Below are positions 26,436 to 36,440 of a DNA stretch of 64,000 bases, piece by piece (positions within the stretch are counted from its first letter, which is position 1; the number at the start of each line of letters is the position of its first letter). This DNA is from Mesorhizobium sangaii (GTDB lineage: Bacteria; Pseudomonadota; Alphaproteobacteria; Rhizobiales; Rhizobiaceae). Location: the NCBI RefSeq assembly GCF_014207355.1, contig NZ_JACHEF010000006.1:248001-312000 (forward strand). Direction: 5' to 3'. Both the position numbers and the translations under genes were made by a program. Below the pieces are notes generated by a model that was not told the DNA's origin, did no database searches, and worked only from the letters and a program-made list of their open reading frames with translations.

Positions 26436-27962
26436 TCAACCATTGCCGCATGGCACAGCGATGAATGTCTGCTGGTCGCCGCGCTTGACCAGCAGCAGCG
26501 CCGACTTCCTGCTGGATTTTGCCGCGACACTAATGGCTTGGCTGGTCTCCTTTGCAGTCTTCACCGGCACGCCATTGACCGAGATGATGATGTCTCCCAA
26601 TTCGATGCCGGAGGTGGCTGCCGGCTGGTCCGGATCGACACCCTCGACCACGGCACCATCCACCTGTGAAGGCACATTCAAGGCCTGGCGAACGGTTCGA
26701 TCGAGGTCACCAAGCGCCAGACCGAGTGTTGGAAAACTGGAATGCAGCGGTTGCGAAGAGGTGGTTACGGCCACCGGTTTGACGCTGACGTCATTGCCGC
26801 CGATGACCACCGACAACGCAACTGTCTTCCCATTGCGCCAAACGGACAGCGCCTCCCTTTTTCCCGGCAAGAGATCCGCCACGGCTCGAGACAGGGTCTT
26901 GGGCTCGTTGATGGTTCGACCGGCAAATCCGGTAATGACGTCGCCGGTCTCGACGCCCGCATGAGAGGCGGGCGATCCGTCGCCGACATTAGCGACCAAG
27001 GCACCTTCGGGCTTCGGCAGGCCGAGGGCGTTGGCGAGGTCCGTTGTCACCGGCTGCAACTCGATGCCGAGCAGCCCATGTTCGATCGAACCGTTCTTCA
27101 TCAGCTTGGCGACGATCTTTTCGGCCTCATTGGAAGGGATCGCAAATCCGACGCCGACACTGCCGCCATTGGGCGAGTAGATCGCGGTGTTGATACCGAC
27201 GACAGTGCCGTTGGTGTCGACAAGAGGTCCACCCGAATTTCCGTGGTTGATCGGCGCATCGATCTGAAGGAAATCGTCGTAGGGACCACTGTTGAGGTCG
27301 CGCCCGCGGGCGGAAACGATCCCGGCAGTGACCGTCGTTCCGATGCCGAACGGATTGCCAATCGCCAGAATCGGGTCGCCTGCCCTGAGCCTGTCGGAAT
27401 CGCCCCAGGCAACAGTGGGAAGAGGCTTCCCAGCCTTTATTTTCAGGACCGCAAGGTCCGATTTTGCGTCGCGGCCGACAAGGGTTGCCGGCAGCTCGGT
27501 TCCATCGTCAAGCGTCACCATGATATCCGAAGCTCCGTCGATGACATGGTTGTTGGTGACGATGGTGCCGTCTGAACTGATGATGAAGCCGGAGCCGAGG
27601 GCCTCTGCCAGTTGCGTCGCTCCCTGCGGTGGTGCCTTGGGCGCCGGAATTCCCCGATTGCTGAAGAATCGAGGCATCCGCTCATCGGACGACAGACCGC
27701 TGTCTGAGGGCTGGGATTGGCCATCGGGCGCCGATGAAGTTTTCATGATCGACGTGATCGTCACCACTGCTGGTTTGTCGGCCGCAACGATCGGAGCATA
27801 GGAGGTGACCGAAGCGCGATTGGCGGAGGCCTCCGGGGAGGAGCCCATTTTCGTATCGGCCAAACTCGCGTTCAGAGCGACCCCAGCGACGAGCGGCCCT
27901 ACGAGGACGGCGGAGAAAAGCAGCACGGCGCGGTGCCTGCGGAGGATCTTGAAAGTTGACAT
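26436..27962 (-). CDS. Periplasmic serine protease, HtrA/Deg family
   Basis: A 508-residue Deg protease with an N-terminal export signal (LLFSAVLVGPLVAGVAL). The trypsin-like domain has the triad His139 (NNHVID), Asp169 (KSDLAVLK) and Ser243 (GNSGGPL). Two PDZ domains follow (GLLGIELQPV..., and GLALGDLDRT... with GIELGDIIISVNGVPV). The architecture matches DegP/DegQ; family members degrade or refold damaged envelope proteins and matter in heat and acid stress. Rhizobia have several paralogues. Confidence 0.92.
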   Translation of the reverse strand: MSTFKILRRHRAVLLFSAVLVGPLVAGVALNASLADTKMGSSPEASANRASVTSYAPIVAADKPAVVTITSIMKTSSAPDGQSQPSDSGLSSDERMPRFFSNRGIPAPKAPPQGATQLAEALGSGFIISSDGTIVTNNHVIDGASDIMVTLDDGTELPATLVGRDAKSDLAVLKIKAGKPLPTVAWGDSDRLRAGDPILAIGNPFGIGTTVTAGIVSARGRDLNSGPYDDFLQIDAPINHGNSGGPLVDTNGTVVGINTAIYSPNGGSVGVGFAIPSNEAEKIVAKLMKNGSIEHGLLGIELQPVTTDLANALGLPKPEGALVANVGDGSPASHAGVETGDVITGFAGRTINEPKTLSRAVADLLPGKREALSVWRNGKTVALSVVIGGNDVSVKPVAVTTSSQPLHSSFPTLGLALGDLDRTVRQALNVPSQVDGAVVEGVDPDQPAATSGIELGDIIISVNGVPVKTAKETSQAISVAAKSSRKSALLLVKRGDQQTFIAVPCGNG

Positions 27963-28100
27963 GGTCGCGACCCGTGCGAGGCTTTGGTCCTGGCGCCGTG
28001 GCGTGTTCCTCGTGCGGAACCGTCTATCCGGCGTACGGCCGATCGGATGCGCTAGCCTCGCTGATTAGCTTCCGATCAAGCCGATTTACTAGGCTGGGCT

Positions 28101-28397
28101 TCAGTCAACTCTGGCCACTTCAGCTGCCTGGTCTGGAATCAAGAGCACCCGGTAGGTTGTCCCCTCGCATTCGAGCAGGTAGGCGGTCTGATTTGGTACG
28201 GACTCGGCCGCAATGCGTTTGGCAGAACTTGGATTTTTGCAAGGGAAGCCTTGGCTTCGCACCTGGTCGGCAACCACGGTTGCCACGGTGTCCTGATCTT
28301 TGGCTGTAGCCGACGCTACTGTGCCGGCGAGACAGATCGACATGAAAACGCCGGCGCCAATGGATGATATCTGCAACAGCGCTCGATTGCAGCCCAT
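28101..28397 (-). CDS. Small secreted protein of unknown function
   Basis: A 98-residue protein. GAGGAG lies about eight bases before the ATG, a good start. The signal peptide (residues 1-30, ending VASATA) is followed by a small domain with two cysteines (FPCKN and LLECEG) that could form a disulfide. It resembles short rhizobial hypothetical proteins. It is transcribed towards the Deg protease gene. Confidence 0.65.
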   Translation of the reverse strand: MGCNRALLQISSIGAGVFMSICLAGTVASATAKDQDTVATVVADQVRSQGFPCKNPSSAKRIAAESVPNQTAYLLECEGTTYRVLLIPDQAAEVARVD

Positions 28398-28976
28398 TTG
28401 TAGTCTCCTCTTCGTATGTCTGCCGGCAACCGCTACCGCAGAAAATTGGTGGCTTCGATCTTGGAAGACGTCTTTCGCAGACGGCCACATTGTGACCGAC
28501 TCCGACAGGTTGCTGCCGCCAGCCCGACATTCATCTACTTGCCATTCCTGGGCCGCCTTCCATCGCGTTCGACAGCAGCATACCGGCTGGTTTGTGGACG
28601 GCTTTGTCTGCTTTGCGGCGGCTGGCCCTTCCTTGCGCTTATCACCCCTGGTATGCCCATCGGAGGATGCTGCGTGTCCAGTCCGGGCATCGGTCCCGAC
28701 GGATGTTCGGCGGACCGGTATCAGTTCGGCCAATGCGACGGGGGACCACGTATTTGAGCATGATCTGGTGCTGCGCGCCCAGTTCGTGGTGTTACGGCAG
28801 CGGCGGGCGACCGGCCCTCTATCACATCTTTCCATTATGCCCGGGCGGCATCCTGTTCTGATATAGTGTGGTAGAAGTCCGATATCTCGGGGGACTGATC
28901 GTGTCGTCTTCTGGTAGGGCGAGGCCCTGATGCCGATTTGCGCGGCAGCAGTAGCCGCGTCCGGAGGTGTCCAAAA
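28398..28976. other. Intergenic region between divergent genes
   Basis: 579 bases. Open frames on both strands look like chance frames with no domain or export signal. It should contain divergent promoters for the small secreted protein and the histidine kinase. No convincing boxes were identified. Confidence 0.45.
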
Positions 28977-31043
28977 ATGAAAGCACAGCCGCTGCTGCGG
29001 AAGTATGGCTCGACAATAGCCATTTGCGGCGCCGGCTTGTTGGTATTCTGGCTGTCCAGCGAACTGGCTGAGACCGCCGGACCCAATACTTACGTGCGTA
29101 TGACCCTCCTCGCCGTAACTGCGATCTTGACCGGCTTTCTCATTCAAGGGCCGCAAGGGCAGGGTGCGTTGGATCGCGCTGGGTATGACGCGCCCGAGTT
29201 CTTGGAGGGCATTCCCGGACTGGCATGGATCGTCGACCCGGAAGGCCGGTTGACCAAGGCGAGCACGAGCCTTCGGGCCTATCTCGGCACCGTCGACACC
29301 AGCAATCTCCATTGCCGGCAGGTTATTCATCCGGAGGATTTCGACCGAACCGCGGGCCTCATGTCGCAATGCCTGGAGAATGGCCAGGAATTTCATGGCG
29401 CGTACCGGCTTCGTCGCCACGATGGGGCTTACCGCTGGTTCCGTGTCGCGGCTTGCGCCAGGCATGATCGGAACGGCAAGTTCATCGGGTGGTATGGCAT
29501 CCTGCTCGATATCGACGACTTGAAGAAAGTGGAACAGGCTCTGGGGGCCAGAGAGTTCCAGCTCCAGCGGCTGATCGACGCCCTTCCGACACTGGTCTGG
29601 TCCGCCCGCCCGGACGGTTCAACCGAATTCCTGAGCCGAAGATGGCACGAATACACGGCGCTGTCTCAGGAGCAGGCAGCCGGCTGGGGTTGGACTGCCG
29701 CCATACATCCGGACGATCGAGACCGGCTTGTCGAATACTGGCGATCTCTCCTGGCAGCCGGTGCGCCGGGCGAGATCGAGGCCCGGCTACGCCGTTTCGA
29801 TGGCCAGTACCGCTGGTTCCTTTTCCAAGGCGAGCCAATGCGCGATGCCTCCGGCACTGTGATCCAGTGGTTCGGGAGCAACACCGACATCGACGATCGC
29901 AAGCGGACCGAGGAGGCATTGCGAGCCAGACAGTATGAACTCCAGCAACTTATCGACACCATACCGACACTCGTCTGGTCCGTCACTCCCGAGGGCGAAC
30001 CAGCCTACATCAACAAGCAGTTGGAAACCTACTACGGCCGCAAGATCGACCCCAGTCCGCCCAAGGAGGGTTCCAAGCTGGACGGGGCACTTGGACGCCT
30101 TATGCATCCCGATGACTTGGAGGCTGTAAAGAGAAACCTGATGCACTCATTGAAGACCGGGGAGCCTTTCGCCATGCGGTACCGCAACCGCCGGGGCGAT
30201 GGCGTCTATCGCTGGGTTGATAATCGCGCCATGCCACTACGGGACGACGATGGCCGCATCGTGAAATGGTACGGCGTCATCATCGACATCGATGACGAGA
30301 TGAGAGCACATGACGCCGTTCGTGCGACCCAGGACAAGCTTTCGCGCGCTTCGCAGCTTGCGAGCCTCGCCGAGCTGTCGGCCTCGATCGCGCATGAGGT
30401 CAATCAGCCCTTGGCGGCTGTCATCACCGACAGTCATGCCTGCCAACGCTGGCTGTCGGCGGATCCTCCAAACCTGCAGCGGGCACGCATTACCGCGGAG
30501 CGAATCGTTCGCGATTCCATGGCCGCGGCCGAGGTCGTCGGCCGAATACGAGCACTCTTCATACAAACAGCTTCGTCCAGAACCTCAATCAATCTCAACG
30601 AGGTGATCGGCGAGGTGCGTCAGCTGTTGTTCGACGAAATAATCTCGCAGGACATCTTCGTTGGGACCGATCTCGATCCGGCGCTGCCGCCGGTGCTCGC
30701 CGACCGCGTGCAGATGCAGCAGGTGCTGGTCAATCTGGTTCGCAACGGGATCGACGCAATGAAGTCGACAATCGACGTGTCGAAATCATTGAAGTTTGGA
30801 TCACGTCGCTATGGGGAGAACGAGATCCTTGTCGACGTCCGCGACAACGGCGACGGAATTGCCGAACCAGAACGAATTTTCGAACCGTTCTTCACCACGA
30901 AGGCGGAGGGGATGGGTATGGGCCTGGCAATCTGTCGCTCGATACTGGAATCACACGACGGCCGGCTTTGGGCAGAGAGCATCGAGCCAAGGGGAACGGT
31001 GTTCTCGTTTACGCTGCCGATCCAATCGGGCGACGCGGCATGA
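28977..31043 (+). CDS. Sensor histidine kinase with three PAS domains
   Basis: A 688-residue kinase. Two membrane helices (about residues 12-28 and 42-57) are followed by three PAS/PAC repeats (about 72-185, 196-310 and 322-440), each ending in a WYG/WFG...DIDD PAC signature. The H-box SIAHEVNQPLAA gives His473 as acceptor, and the N-, G1- and G2-boxes (NLVRNGIDAM, DNGDGI, GMGMGLAICRSI) are intact. The start at 28977 follows GGAGG by ten bases. It overlaps the next regulator gene (ATGA). Confidence 0.92.
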   Translation: MKAQPLLRKYGSTIAICGAGLLVFWLSSELAETAGPNTYVRMTLLAVTAILTGFLIQGPQGQGALDRAGYDAPEFLEGIPGLAWIVDPEGRLTKASTSLRAYLGTVDTSNLHCRQVIHPEDFDRTAGLMSQCLENGQEFHGAYRLRRHDGAYRWFRVAACARHDRNGKFIGWYGILLDIDDLKKVEQALGAREFQLQRLIDALPTLVWSARPDGSTEFLSRRWHEYTALSQEQAAGWGWTAAIHPDDRDRLVEYWRSLLAAGAPGEIEARLRRFDGQYRWFLFQGEPMRDASGTVIQWFGSNTDIDDRKRTEEALRARQYELQQLIDTIPTLVWSVTPEGEPAYINKQLETYYGRKIDPSPPKEGSKLDGALGRLMHPDDLEAVKRNLMHSLKTGEPFAMRYRNRRGDGVYRWVDNRAMPLRDDDGRIVKWYGVIIDIDDEMRAHDAVRATQDKLSRASQLASLAELSASIAHEVNQPLAAVITDSHACQRWLSADPPNLQRARITAERIVRDSMAAAEVVGRIRALFIQTASSRTSINLNEVIGEVRQLLFDEIISQDIFVGTDLDPALPPVLADRVQMQQVLVNLVRNGIDAMKSTIDVSKSLKFGSRRYGENEILVDVRDNGDGIAEPERIFEPFFTTKAEGMGMGLAICRSILESHDGRLWAESIEPRGTVFSFTLPIQSGDAA

Positions 31044-31687
31044 CCCAGGACGACTGTATCATTTTCATCGTTGATGACGACCACCGCATATGCGAGTCGC
31101 TGTGCGACCTTCTGGCGGCAAGAGGCCTGGCTTCCGTCGCCTTCAACTCGATAGCTGAATATCTAGCTTTTCCCCGGCCGGACCTGCCCGGTTGCCTGAT
31201 CCTCGATGTCGAACTGCCGGACATCAACGGGCTGGAATTCCAGAAACAAACCGGCAACGATCAACATCCGCCTATCGTCTTCATCACCGGACACGGTGAC
31301 ATTCCATCTTCTGTACGCGCCATCCAACGCGGCGCCGTGGACTTCCTCACCAAACCGTTCAGCGAAACCGAGTTGATGAAGTCCATCCACACGGCGATCA
31401 ATCGGGATTGCGACGTCCGCCTGGAGCGGGCCGAGCTTGTGGCGCTACAGCGCCGCCTTTCCTCCCTGACCTCTCGCGAACGCCAGGTTCTGCCTCTGGT
31501 CGTCAGCGGTCTGCTCAACAAGCAGGCGGCCGCCGAACTTGGGATCAGTGAGGTGACGCTGCAAATCCACCGCAGCAAGATCATGCACAAGATGCAGGCT
31601 GCATCGCTGGCCGATCTCGTGAGGATCGCCCAAAGGCTGCAAGTACCAGTAACCCATTCTCGGCGCGCGGGAACATCTTCGAAATGA
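31040..31687 (+). CDS. FixJ-type response regulator
   Basis: A 215-residue receiver plus LuxR-type helix-turn-helix. The acidic pocket VDDDH is at 11-15, the acceptor is Asp56 (LDVELP), the switch motif is ITGHGD and the Lys is in LTKPF. The DNA-binding part begins LTSRERQVL and reads GISEVTLQIHRSKIM. It starts inside the end of the kinase gene and its stop overlaps the next receiver gene (ATGA), so these genes form one tight operon. Confidence 0.9.
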   Translation: MTQDDCIIFIVDDDHRICESLCDLLAARGLASVAFNSIAEYLAFPRPDLPGCLILDVELPDINGLEFQKQTGNDQHPPIVFITGHGDIPSSVRAIQRGAVDFLTKPFSETELMKSIHTAINRDCDVRLERAELVALQRRLSSLTSRERQVLPLVVSGLLNKQAAAELGISEVTLQIHRSKIMHKMQAASLADLVRIAQRLQVPVTHSRRAGTSSK

Positions 31688-32073
31688 AAACTGCACGGAA
31701 ATCAACGATCGCGGTTGTCGATGACGACGTTCGGGTCCTCGAGTCGATCGAAGATCTCCTGGAGTCGGCGGGGCACTCGGTCCGTCTGTTCTCATCCCCT
31801 CAGTCTTTCCTCGAACGCGACGAGTTGCGTAAGATAGATTGCCTGATAGCCGATATCGGCATGCCAGTTGTCGACGGCTTCGAGCTTCGCCGGCGTGCGC
31901 GAATTCTGCGCCCCGACTTGCCCGTCATTTTCATTACGGCGCGCCATGAAGCCGCAGACCAAAGGCGCGCGGCTGCTGAAAGTCATCATGGGTTCTTTCG
32001 AAAGCCCTTCGATGCTTCAGCATTGCTTGCGGCGGTCGCCCTGGCCGTTTTGGCCTCATCGCAAGGGGAGTAA
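31684..32073 (+). CDS. Stand-alone receiver-domain protein
   Basis: A 129-residue receiver without an output domain. The acidic pocket VVDDD is at 11-15, the acceptor is Asp57 (ADIGMP), the switch Thr lies in FITAR and the Lys in FRKPF. It is sandwiched between two FixJ-type regulators and overlaps both (ATGA at its start, TAATG at its end). It probably takes phosphate from the same kinase. Confidence 0.85.
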   Translation: MKTARKSTIAVVDDDVRVLESIEDLLESAGHSVRLFSSPQSFLERDELRKIDCLIADIGMPVVDGFELRRRARILRPDLPVIFITARHEAADQRRAAAESHHGFFRKPFDASALLAAVALAVLASSQGE

Positions 32074-32828
32074 TGATGACAAGTGATCTGATGACCAGAG
32101 AGTACGAACGCATGCTGCTGCAGCCGACGCAGTCATACGCCCGTCCGGTGGCTGTCCCCATCTATGCTGGGACTACCCAAGATGCATTCGTCTTCATCGT
32201 CGAAGACGATGTTTCGATGCGCGAAGGGCTGGTCGATTTGTTGGAATCCGTCGGTTTGCAGAGCCAGGCCTTCTCGTCTCCGACCCAGCTATTGAACATG
32301 GAATTGCCCGACCTTGCGAGCTGCTTCGTGCTGGACATTCGTATGCCCGGCATCAGCGGTCTCGACTTTCAGGCTCGCCTTGTCGCAGCCGGCATCCGTA
32401 TTCCAATCATATTCATGACCGGCCACGCCGACGTTCCGATGGCGGTGAAAGCCATGAAGGCTGGTGCAGTCGACTTTCTGACGAAGCCGTTTCGCGAACA
32501 GGAAATGCTGGATGCCGTCACAAGGGCCATCGAGCTGGACGGCACGCGCCTCGATAGCAATCGGCGGGCGATCGAGACGTTCACCCGATTTCAGACGCTG
32601 AGCGAGCGCGAACGCGAGGTGATGGATCTGGTGACAGCAGGATTGATGAACAAGCAGGTTGCCGGAAGGATTGGAGTGGTAGAATCCACGGTTAAGATTT
32701 ATCGTGCTCAAGTCATGAGAAGGATGGGCGCGCAATCCCTGGCCGATTTGGTCAGGATGGCCGAGCTGCTGCGCTCGGCACCTGCTCCCACAACTAGCCT
32801 CAGGGCTATTTTGGATAGACCTAAGTAG
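32073..32828 (+). CDS. FixJ-type response regulator
   Basis: A 251-residue regulator with a 36-residue N-terminal extension before the receiver. The acidic pocket reads VEDD and the acceptor is Asp88 (LDIRMPG). MTGHAD and LTKPF follow, then a LuxR-type domain (LSEREREVM, NKQVAGRIGVVESTVKIY). It is the fourth gene of the kinase operon, so one kinase may feed two DNA-binding regulators. It closely resembles the regulators at 12478 and 49705. Confidence 0.9.
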   Translation: MMTSDLMTREYERMLLQPTQSYARPVAVPIYAGTTQDAFVFIVEDDVSMREGLVDLLESVGLQSQAFSSPTQLLNMELPDLASCFVLDIRMPGISGLDFQARLVAAGIRIPIIFMTGHADVPMAVKAMKAGAVDFLTKPFREQEMLDAVTRAIELDGTRLDSNRRAIETFTRFQTLSEREREVMDLVTAGLMNKQVAGRIGVVESTVKIYRAQVMRRMGAQSLADLVRMAELLRSAPAPTTSLRAILDRPK

Positions 32829-32978
32829 TGTCCAACCCGCCGAACGAATACGGATCTGTACCAAGCCAGAATGGAGACCCGGACACGCTTCCTTTATCCT
32901 TGCGCTTCTCTCCGCGGCAGCGCGTAGAGAGACATTTTGCCCGATCGCTATAGAGGGGGTCTGGGAGAGGTATCATCG

Positions 32979-33239
32979 ATGTCGATGTTGCAGGACGTTC
33001 TCGACTGGAGCGTGGCCGAAGGAGATTTGCCCTTCGTTGTCGGCTTAATGGGTGACCGAAACGGCGTTCGCTTCTCCTGCTCAGCCAGTGAAGCGGTTCC
33101 GGTGGGCAGGGCAGCGGAGGATGCGCTTTTCCGTATTTTCTCGAGGTCGACATCGATTTTCGCGACCGCTGCCATGATCCCTGTCGATCGCGGCAAGCTC
33201 GATGCCAGTACTCCCGTCGAAGGCATCGTCAGAAAGCGG
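32979..33239 (+). pseudogene. Relic of a class C beta-lactamase/esterase-type serine hydrolase
   Basis: The frame starts MSMLQDVLDWSVAEGDLPFV and continues with FRIFS and ATAAMIPVDRGKLD, which is the N-terminal part of EstB/beta-lactamase class C proteins. Where the family has FRIFSMTK, with the catalytic SxxK, this copy reads FRIFSRST, so the lysine is gone. The homology stops after about 85 residues of an expected 380 or more, and the rest is missing. A dead fragment. Confidence 0.6.
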
Positions 33240-33569
33240 ACCTGCCAGCGCCACGATCGGTCCAATGCGGACGTGCCGGAGCAAAATCGCTTGCCACCGA
33301 CCGCGCCTTTCAGCCTCGAACGGAGCCCATCAACAAGGAACCAGGCACTATGACATTCCATATGCTGCAGCCGAGAGAACTGCGGTTTCCTCGCTTCGCG
33401 CAACGCGTGGCACCAAGATGCGCTGGCGCCCCTGGTTCCCGACTTCTTTCGGACACCGCCCAATATGATCCCGGAGCGCCGGTCCCGGCGAGTTAAAGGT
33501 CGCAAAAAGATGCAAAGAAGATCGCCCGGATCTTCGAGCATGAGGCTGGCAGCGACCAGGACGACTGTC
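33240..33569. other. Intergenic remainder
   Basis: About 330 bases after the hydrolase relic. No recognisable gene. It should include the promoter of the large regulator that follows. An upstream in-frame ATG at 33465 exists but lacks a ribosome site. Confidence 0.4.
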
Positions 33570-36440
33570 ATGGCAAGTGACGGAGAATTAGGGATCGGCG
33601 AAATCCTGTGTTTCGGCTGCTACCGCTTGATCGGGGCTGAGCGATTGCTGGTCAAGGATGGCACACCGGTCGCCATCGGCGGCCGCGCGCTCGACGTTCT
33701 GATTGCGTTGACCGGCCGAGCGGGTGAGATCGTGAGCGGGCGAGAACTGATCGATCTCGTTTGGCCGGGCGTCTTCGTCGAGGAAGCCAATCTTCGTGTG
33801 CACATCGCCGCCATTCGCAGAGTGCTGAGAGACGGCAAAGACGGGTCTCGATACATCGTCAATGTTCCTGGCAGGGGCTACACTTTCGTTGCACCGGTTC
33901 GGCGCTCAAACGCGGACGGCACCGACCGGATTGCCGCTCCTGCCGGTTCCGTGCTGCCCCCGAGTCTCCCGGCGCCCTTGCAATTGCTGGTCGGGCGGAA
34001 CGAGACCGTCGCCACCCTGTCCTCGTTGCTGTTGTCGCGGCGCTTCGTCAGTGTGGTCGGGCCAGGCGGAATAGGAAAGACGACCGTAGCCGTCGCGGTC
34101 GGCCACGCGCTGCGTCGGGAATTAGGCGACGATGCGGTTTGCTTCGTTGATCTCGGTTCGCTCACCGCTCCGGCAGACGTTCCCTCTGCCGTCGCATCGG
34201 CGCTCGGCTGCTTTGTCCAGGGGCCCGACCCCGAGCCGTATATAAGCGCCTTCCTGGCCGATAAGCGGACCCTGGTCGTTCTTGACAATTGCGAACATGT
34301 GATCGAGACGGCTGCGCAGCTGTGCGAACGCCTCTTTCGCGCAGCGCCGTCGCTGCACTTGTTGACGACCAGTCGCGAGTCGTTGCGCGTCGAGGGCGAG
34401 TATGTGCATTTGCTGATGCCTCTCGACAGTCCGCCCGACGACACGTCATCTGCCGTTCAGGCGCTGGCTTCGCCCGCCGTCCAGCTTTTCATGGAGCGGG
34501 CGGGATCGAGCGGGCACCGTGCCGAGCTCAGCGACACCGAAGCTCCGATCGTTGCGAATATCTGCCGCCGGCTCGATGGAATTGCTCTGGCGATCGAGTT
34601 GGTTGCCAGTCGTGTGGGCACCCATGGTATTCAAGGAACCGCCGATCTCCTGGACAGCGGCGCCGGGTTGTTCTTGCAGGGCAGGCGCAGCGCGTTGCCC
34701 CGGCATCAGACGCTGCAGGCCATGCTCGACTGGAGCTTCAGGCTACTGTCGGCGGATGAGCAGAGAACCCTCTGCAGGCTGTCCGTGTTCGTTGGCCAAT
34801 TCACGCTGGCGGCGGCGCATGCAGTCGCCGGGGATGCCGGTGGCGAGACGCAAATGGTCACCAACACGATCGCCAGCCTGATCGACAAGTCTCTCATGGG
34901 GATATTGTCGACAAGCGGGCCTGCTTACTACCGGCTCCTGGACACAACACGCGCCTATGCCGCGGCCAAGCTCGCGGAAGGCGGGGAGGCAGAAGCCGCC
35001 GAAAGACGTCACGCGTGCTACTTCGTCGGCCTTCTGGCGCAAGGCATGGCCAAAGGGTCAGCTTTTGATGGCCACAACGTAGCCGCCTACGCTCCGCACA
35101 TCGGCAATGTCCGCAAAGCGCTCGCGTGGAGTTTTTCCAGCTCGGGCGACCGTTCCATCGCCATTGAGCTGGCTGCGCATGGGGCTGCGCTATTCCTGGG
35201 GCTTTCACTGCTGGATGAGTGTCAACAATGGTGCCGGCGAGCACTGGGCGCGCTGCACGAGACGGATCACGGGATGCAACTGGAACTGGAGCTCCAGGGG
35301 GCTCTGGCGATGTCATCCATGTACGCCCGCGGCAACAGCTTGGAAGTCAGGGCCGGCATCGAGCGAGGCCTGGACCTCTGCGAGGCTTTGCGGGATGGAG
35401 GGCGCCAACTCCAGTTGCTTTCTGGACTCTACATTTTTCTCACGCGCCAGGGCGACTTCAGCGGCGCGTTGGCAGCCGCCAAACGAAGCGACACCGTTGC
35501 CAAGGCGAGCGGAGGCCCGACCGAAAACGCAATGACCGAATGGATGTTGGGTGGATCATATCATTTGACCGGCAATCAGGCGGCCGCGCTGCGTCACTGC
35601 AAACAAGGCATGGCGCTTGCGTCAGATTTCAAGCTGGGGAGGGTGAGCTTCTTTGGCCACGACCACCATGTGTCAGGGCTCGCAACGCTGGCCAGGTCTT
35701 TATGGCTGTGCGGCTTCGCGGACCAGGGTTGCAAAGTCGCACGTCAGGGAATCAGGACTGCGCAGGGCTACGATCACCCGGTCTCATATTGCATTGCTCT
35801 CATCTATCTCATCCCTGTTCTCCACTGGAGTGGCGATCTTAAAGCAGCGGAAGAGCATACCGAAATCGTAATCGAGCAGGCTATCAAATACTCCCTTGCT
35901 CCCTATCACGCCGTTGGCCTCGCGCTGAAGGGTGAATTCATGGTCGCGCGCGGCGAGGCGGCATCGGGCGTCGAAATCTTGCGGGCAGGACTGAAAGCGA
36001 TGGATGCCAATCGGTACCGCATCGTGACGTTGCCGGCATCGCGTGCCTTGGCCGAGGGCCTGGCCCTTTCCGGTCGACCGGAGGAAGCGCTGGCCACTAT
36101 AGACGAGGCTGTGGAGCATGCGGAGCAAGTCGGCGAGATACTGTGGTTGCCCGACTTGCTGCGCGCCCGAGGCGAAATCCTGCTGACGCAGCCGAGACCG
36201 GACCTTCCTGCAGCAGAGGGCTCGCTGCTCCGTTCGATCGATCGTGCGCGCAAGCAATCCGCCCTGGGTTGGGAGTTGAAAGCTGCAATTCCTCTGGCAC
36301 GCATGTGGGGGGAACACGGCCGGAGCGGGGACGCCCGCTCCATGCTCGAACACATCTATCAGCGGTTCAAAGAGGGATTTGGAACCCAAGATCTGGTTGC
36401 CGCTCGCCGACTTCTCGACGAACTGAGCTCGACCAGCTGA
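33570..36440 (+). CDS. Winged-helix regulator with NTPase and TPR-like domains
   Basis: A 956-residue signal-transduction ATPase. Residues 15-108 form an OmpR/CadC-type winged helix (ALDVLIALTGRAGEIVSGRE, SRYIVNVPGRGYTFVAPV). A P-loop NTPase follows with Walker A VGPGGIGKTT at 163-172 and a later Walker B-like LVVLDNCEH. The rest is helical repeats. The layout is of the AfsR/MalT-like STAND class. The start at 33570 follows CAGGA by about eight bases; longer starts at 33465 or 33540 are possible. Ligand and targets are unknown. Confidence 0.85.
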   Translation: MASDGELGIGEILCFGCYRLIGAERLLVKDGTPVAIGGRALDVLIALTGRAGEIVSGRELIDLVWPGVFVEEANLRVHIAAIRRVLRDGKDGSRYIVNVPGRGYTFVAPVRRSNADGTDRIAAPAGSVLPPSLPAPLQLLVGRNETVATLSSLLLSRRFVSVVGPGGIGKTTVAVAVGHALRRELGDDAVCFVDLGSLTAPADVPSAVASALGCFVQGPDPEPYISAFLADKRTLVVLDNCEHVIETAAQLCERLFRAAPSLHLLTTSRESLRVEGEYVHLLMPLDSPPDDTSSAVQALASPAVQLFMERAGSSGHRAELSDTEAPIVANICRRLDGIALAIELVASRVGTHGIQGTADLLDSGAGLFLQGRRSALPRHQTLQAMLDWSFRLLSADEQRTLCRLSVFVGQFTLAAAHAVAGDAGGETQMVTNTIASLIDKSLMGILSTSGPAYYRLLDTTRAYAAAKLAEGGEAEAAERRHACYFVGLLAQGMAKGSAFDGHNVAAYAPHIGNVRKALAWSFSSSGDRSIAIELAAHGAALFLGLSLLDECQQWCRRALGALHETDHGMQLELELQGALAMSSMYARGNSLEVRAGIERGLDLCEALRDGGRQLQLLSGLYIFLTRQGDFSGALAAAKRSDTVAKASGGPTENAMTEWMLGGSYHLTGNQAAALRHCKQGMALASDFKLGRVSFFGHDHHVSGLATLARSLWLCGFADQGCKVARQGIRTAQGYDHPVSYCIALIYLIPVLHWSGDLKAAEEHTEIVIEQAIKYSLAPYHAVGLALKGEFMVARGEAASGVEILRAGLKAMDANRYRIVTLPASRALAEGLALSGRPEEALATIDEAVEHAEQVGEILWLPDLLRARGEILLTQPRPDLPAAEGSLLRSIDRARKQSALGWELKAAIPLARMWGEHGRSGDARSMLEHIYQRFKEGFGTQDLVAARRLLDELSSTS

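Noticed and set aside
28101..29465. A 454-codon minus-strand frame
   Set aside because: Only its last 98 codons look real (good ribosome site and signal peptide at 28397); the rest is antisense to the histidine kinase and intergenic DNA.
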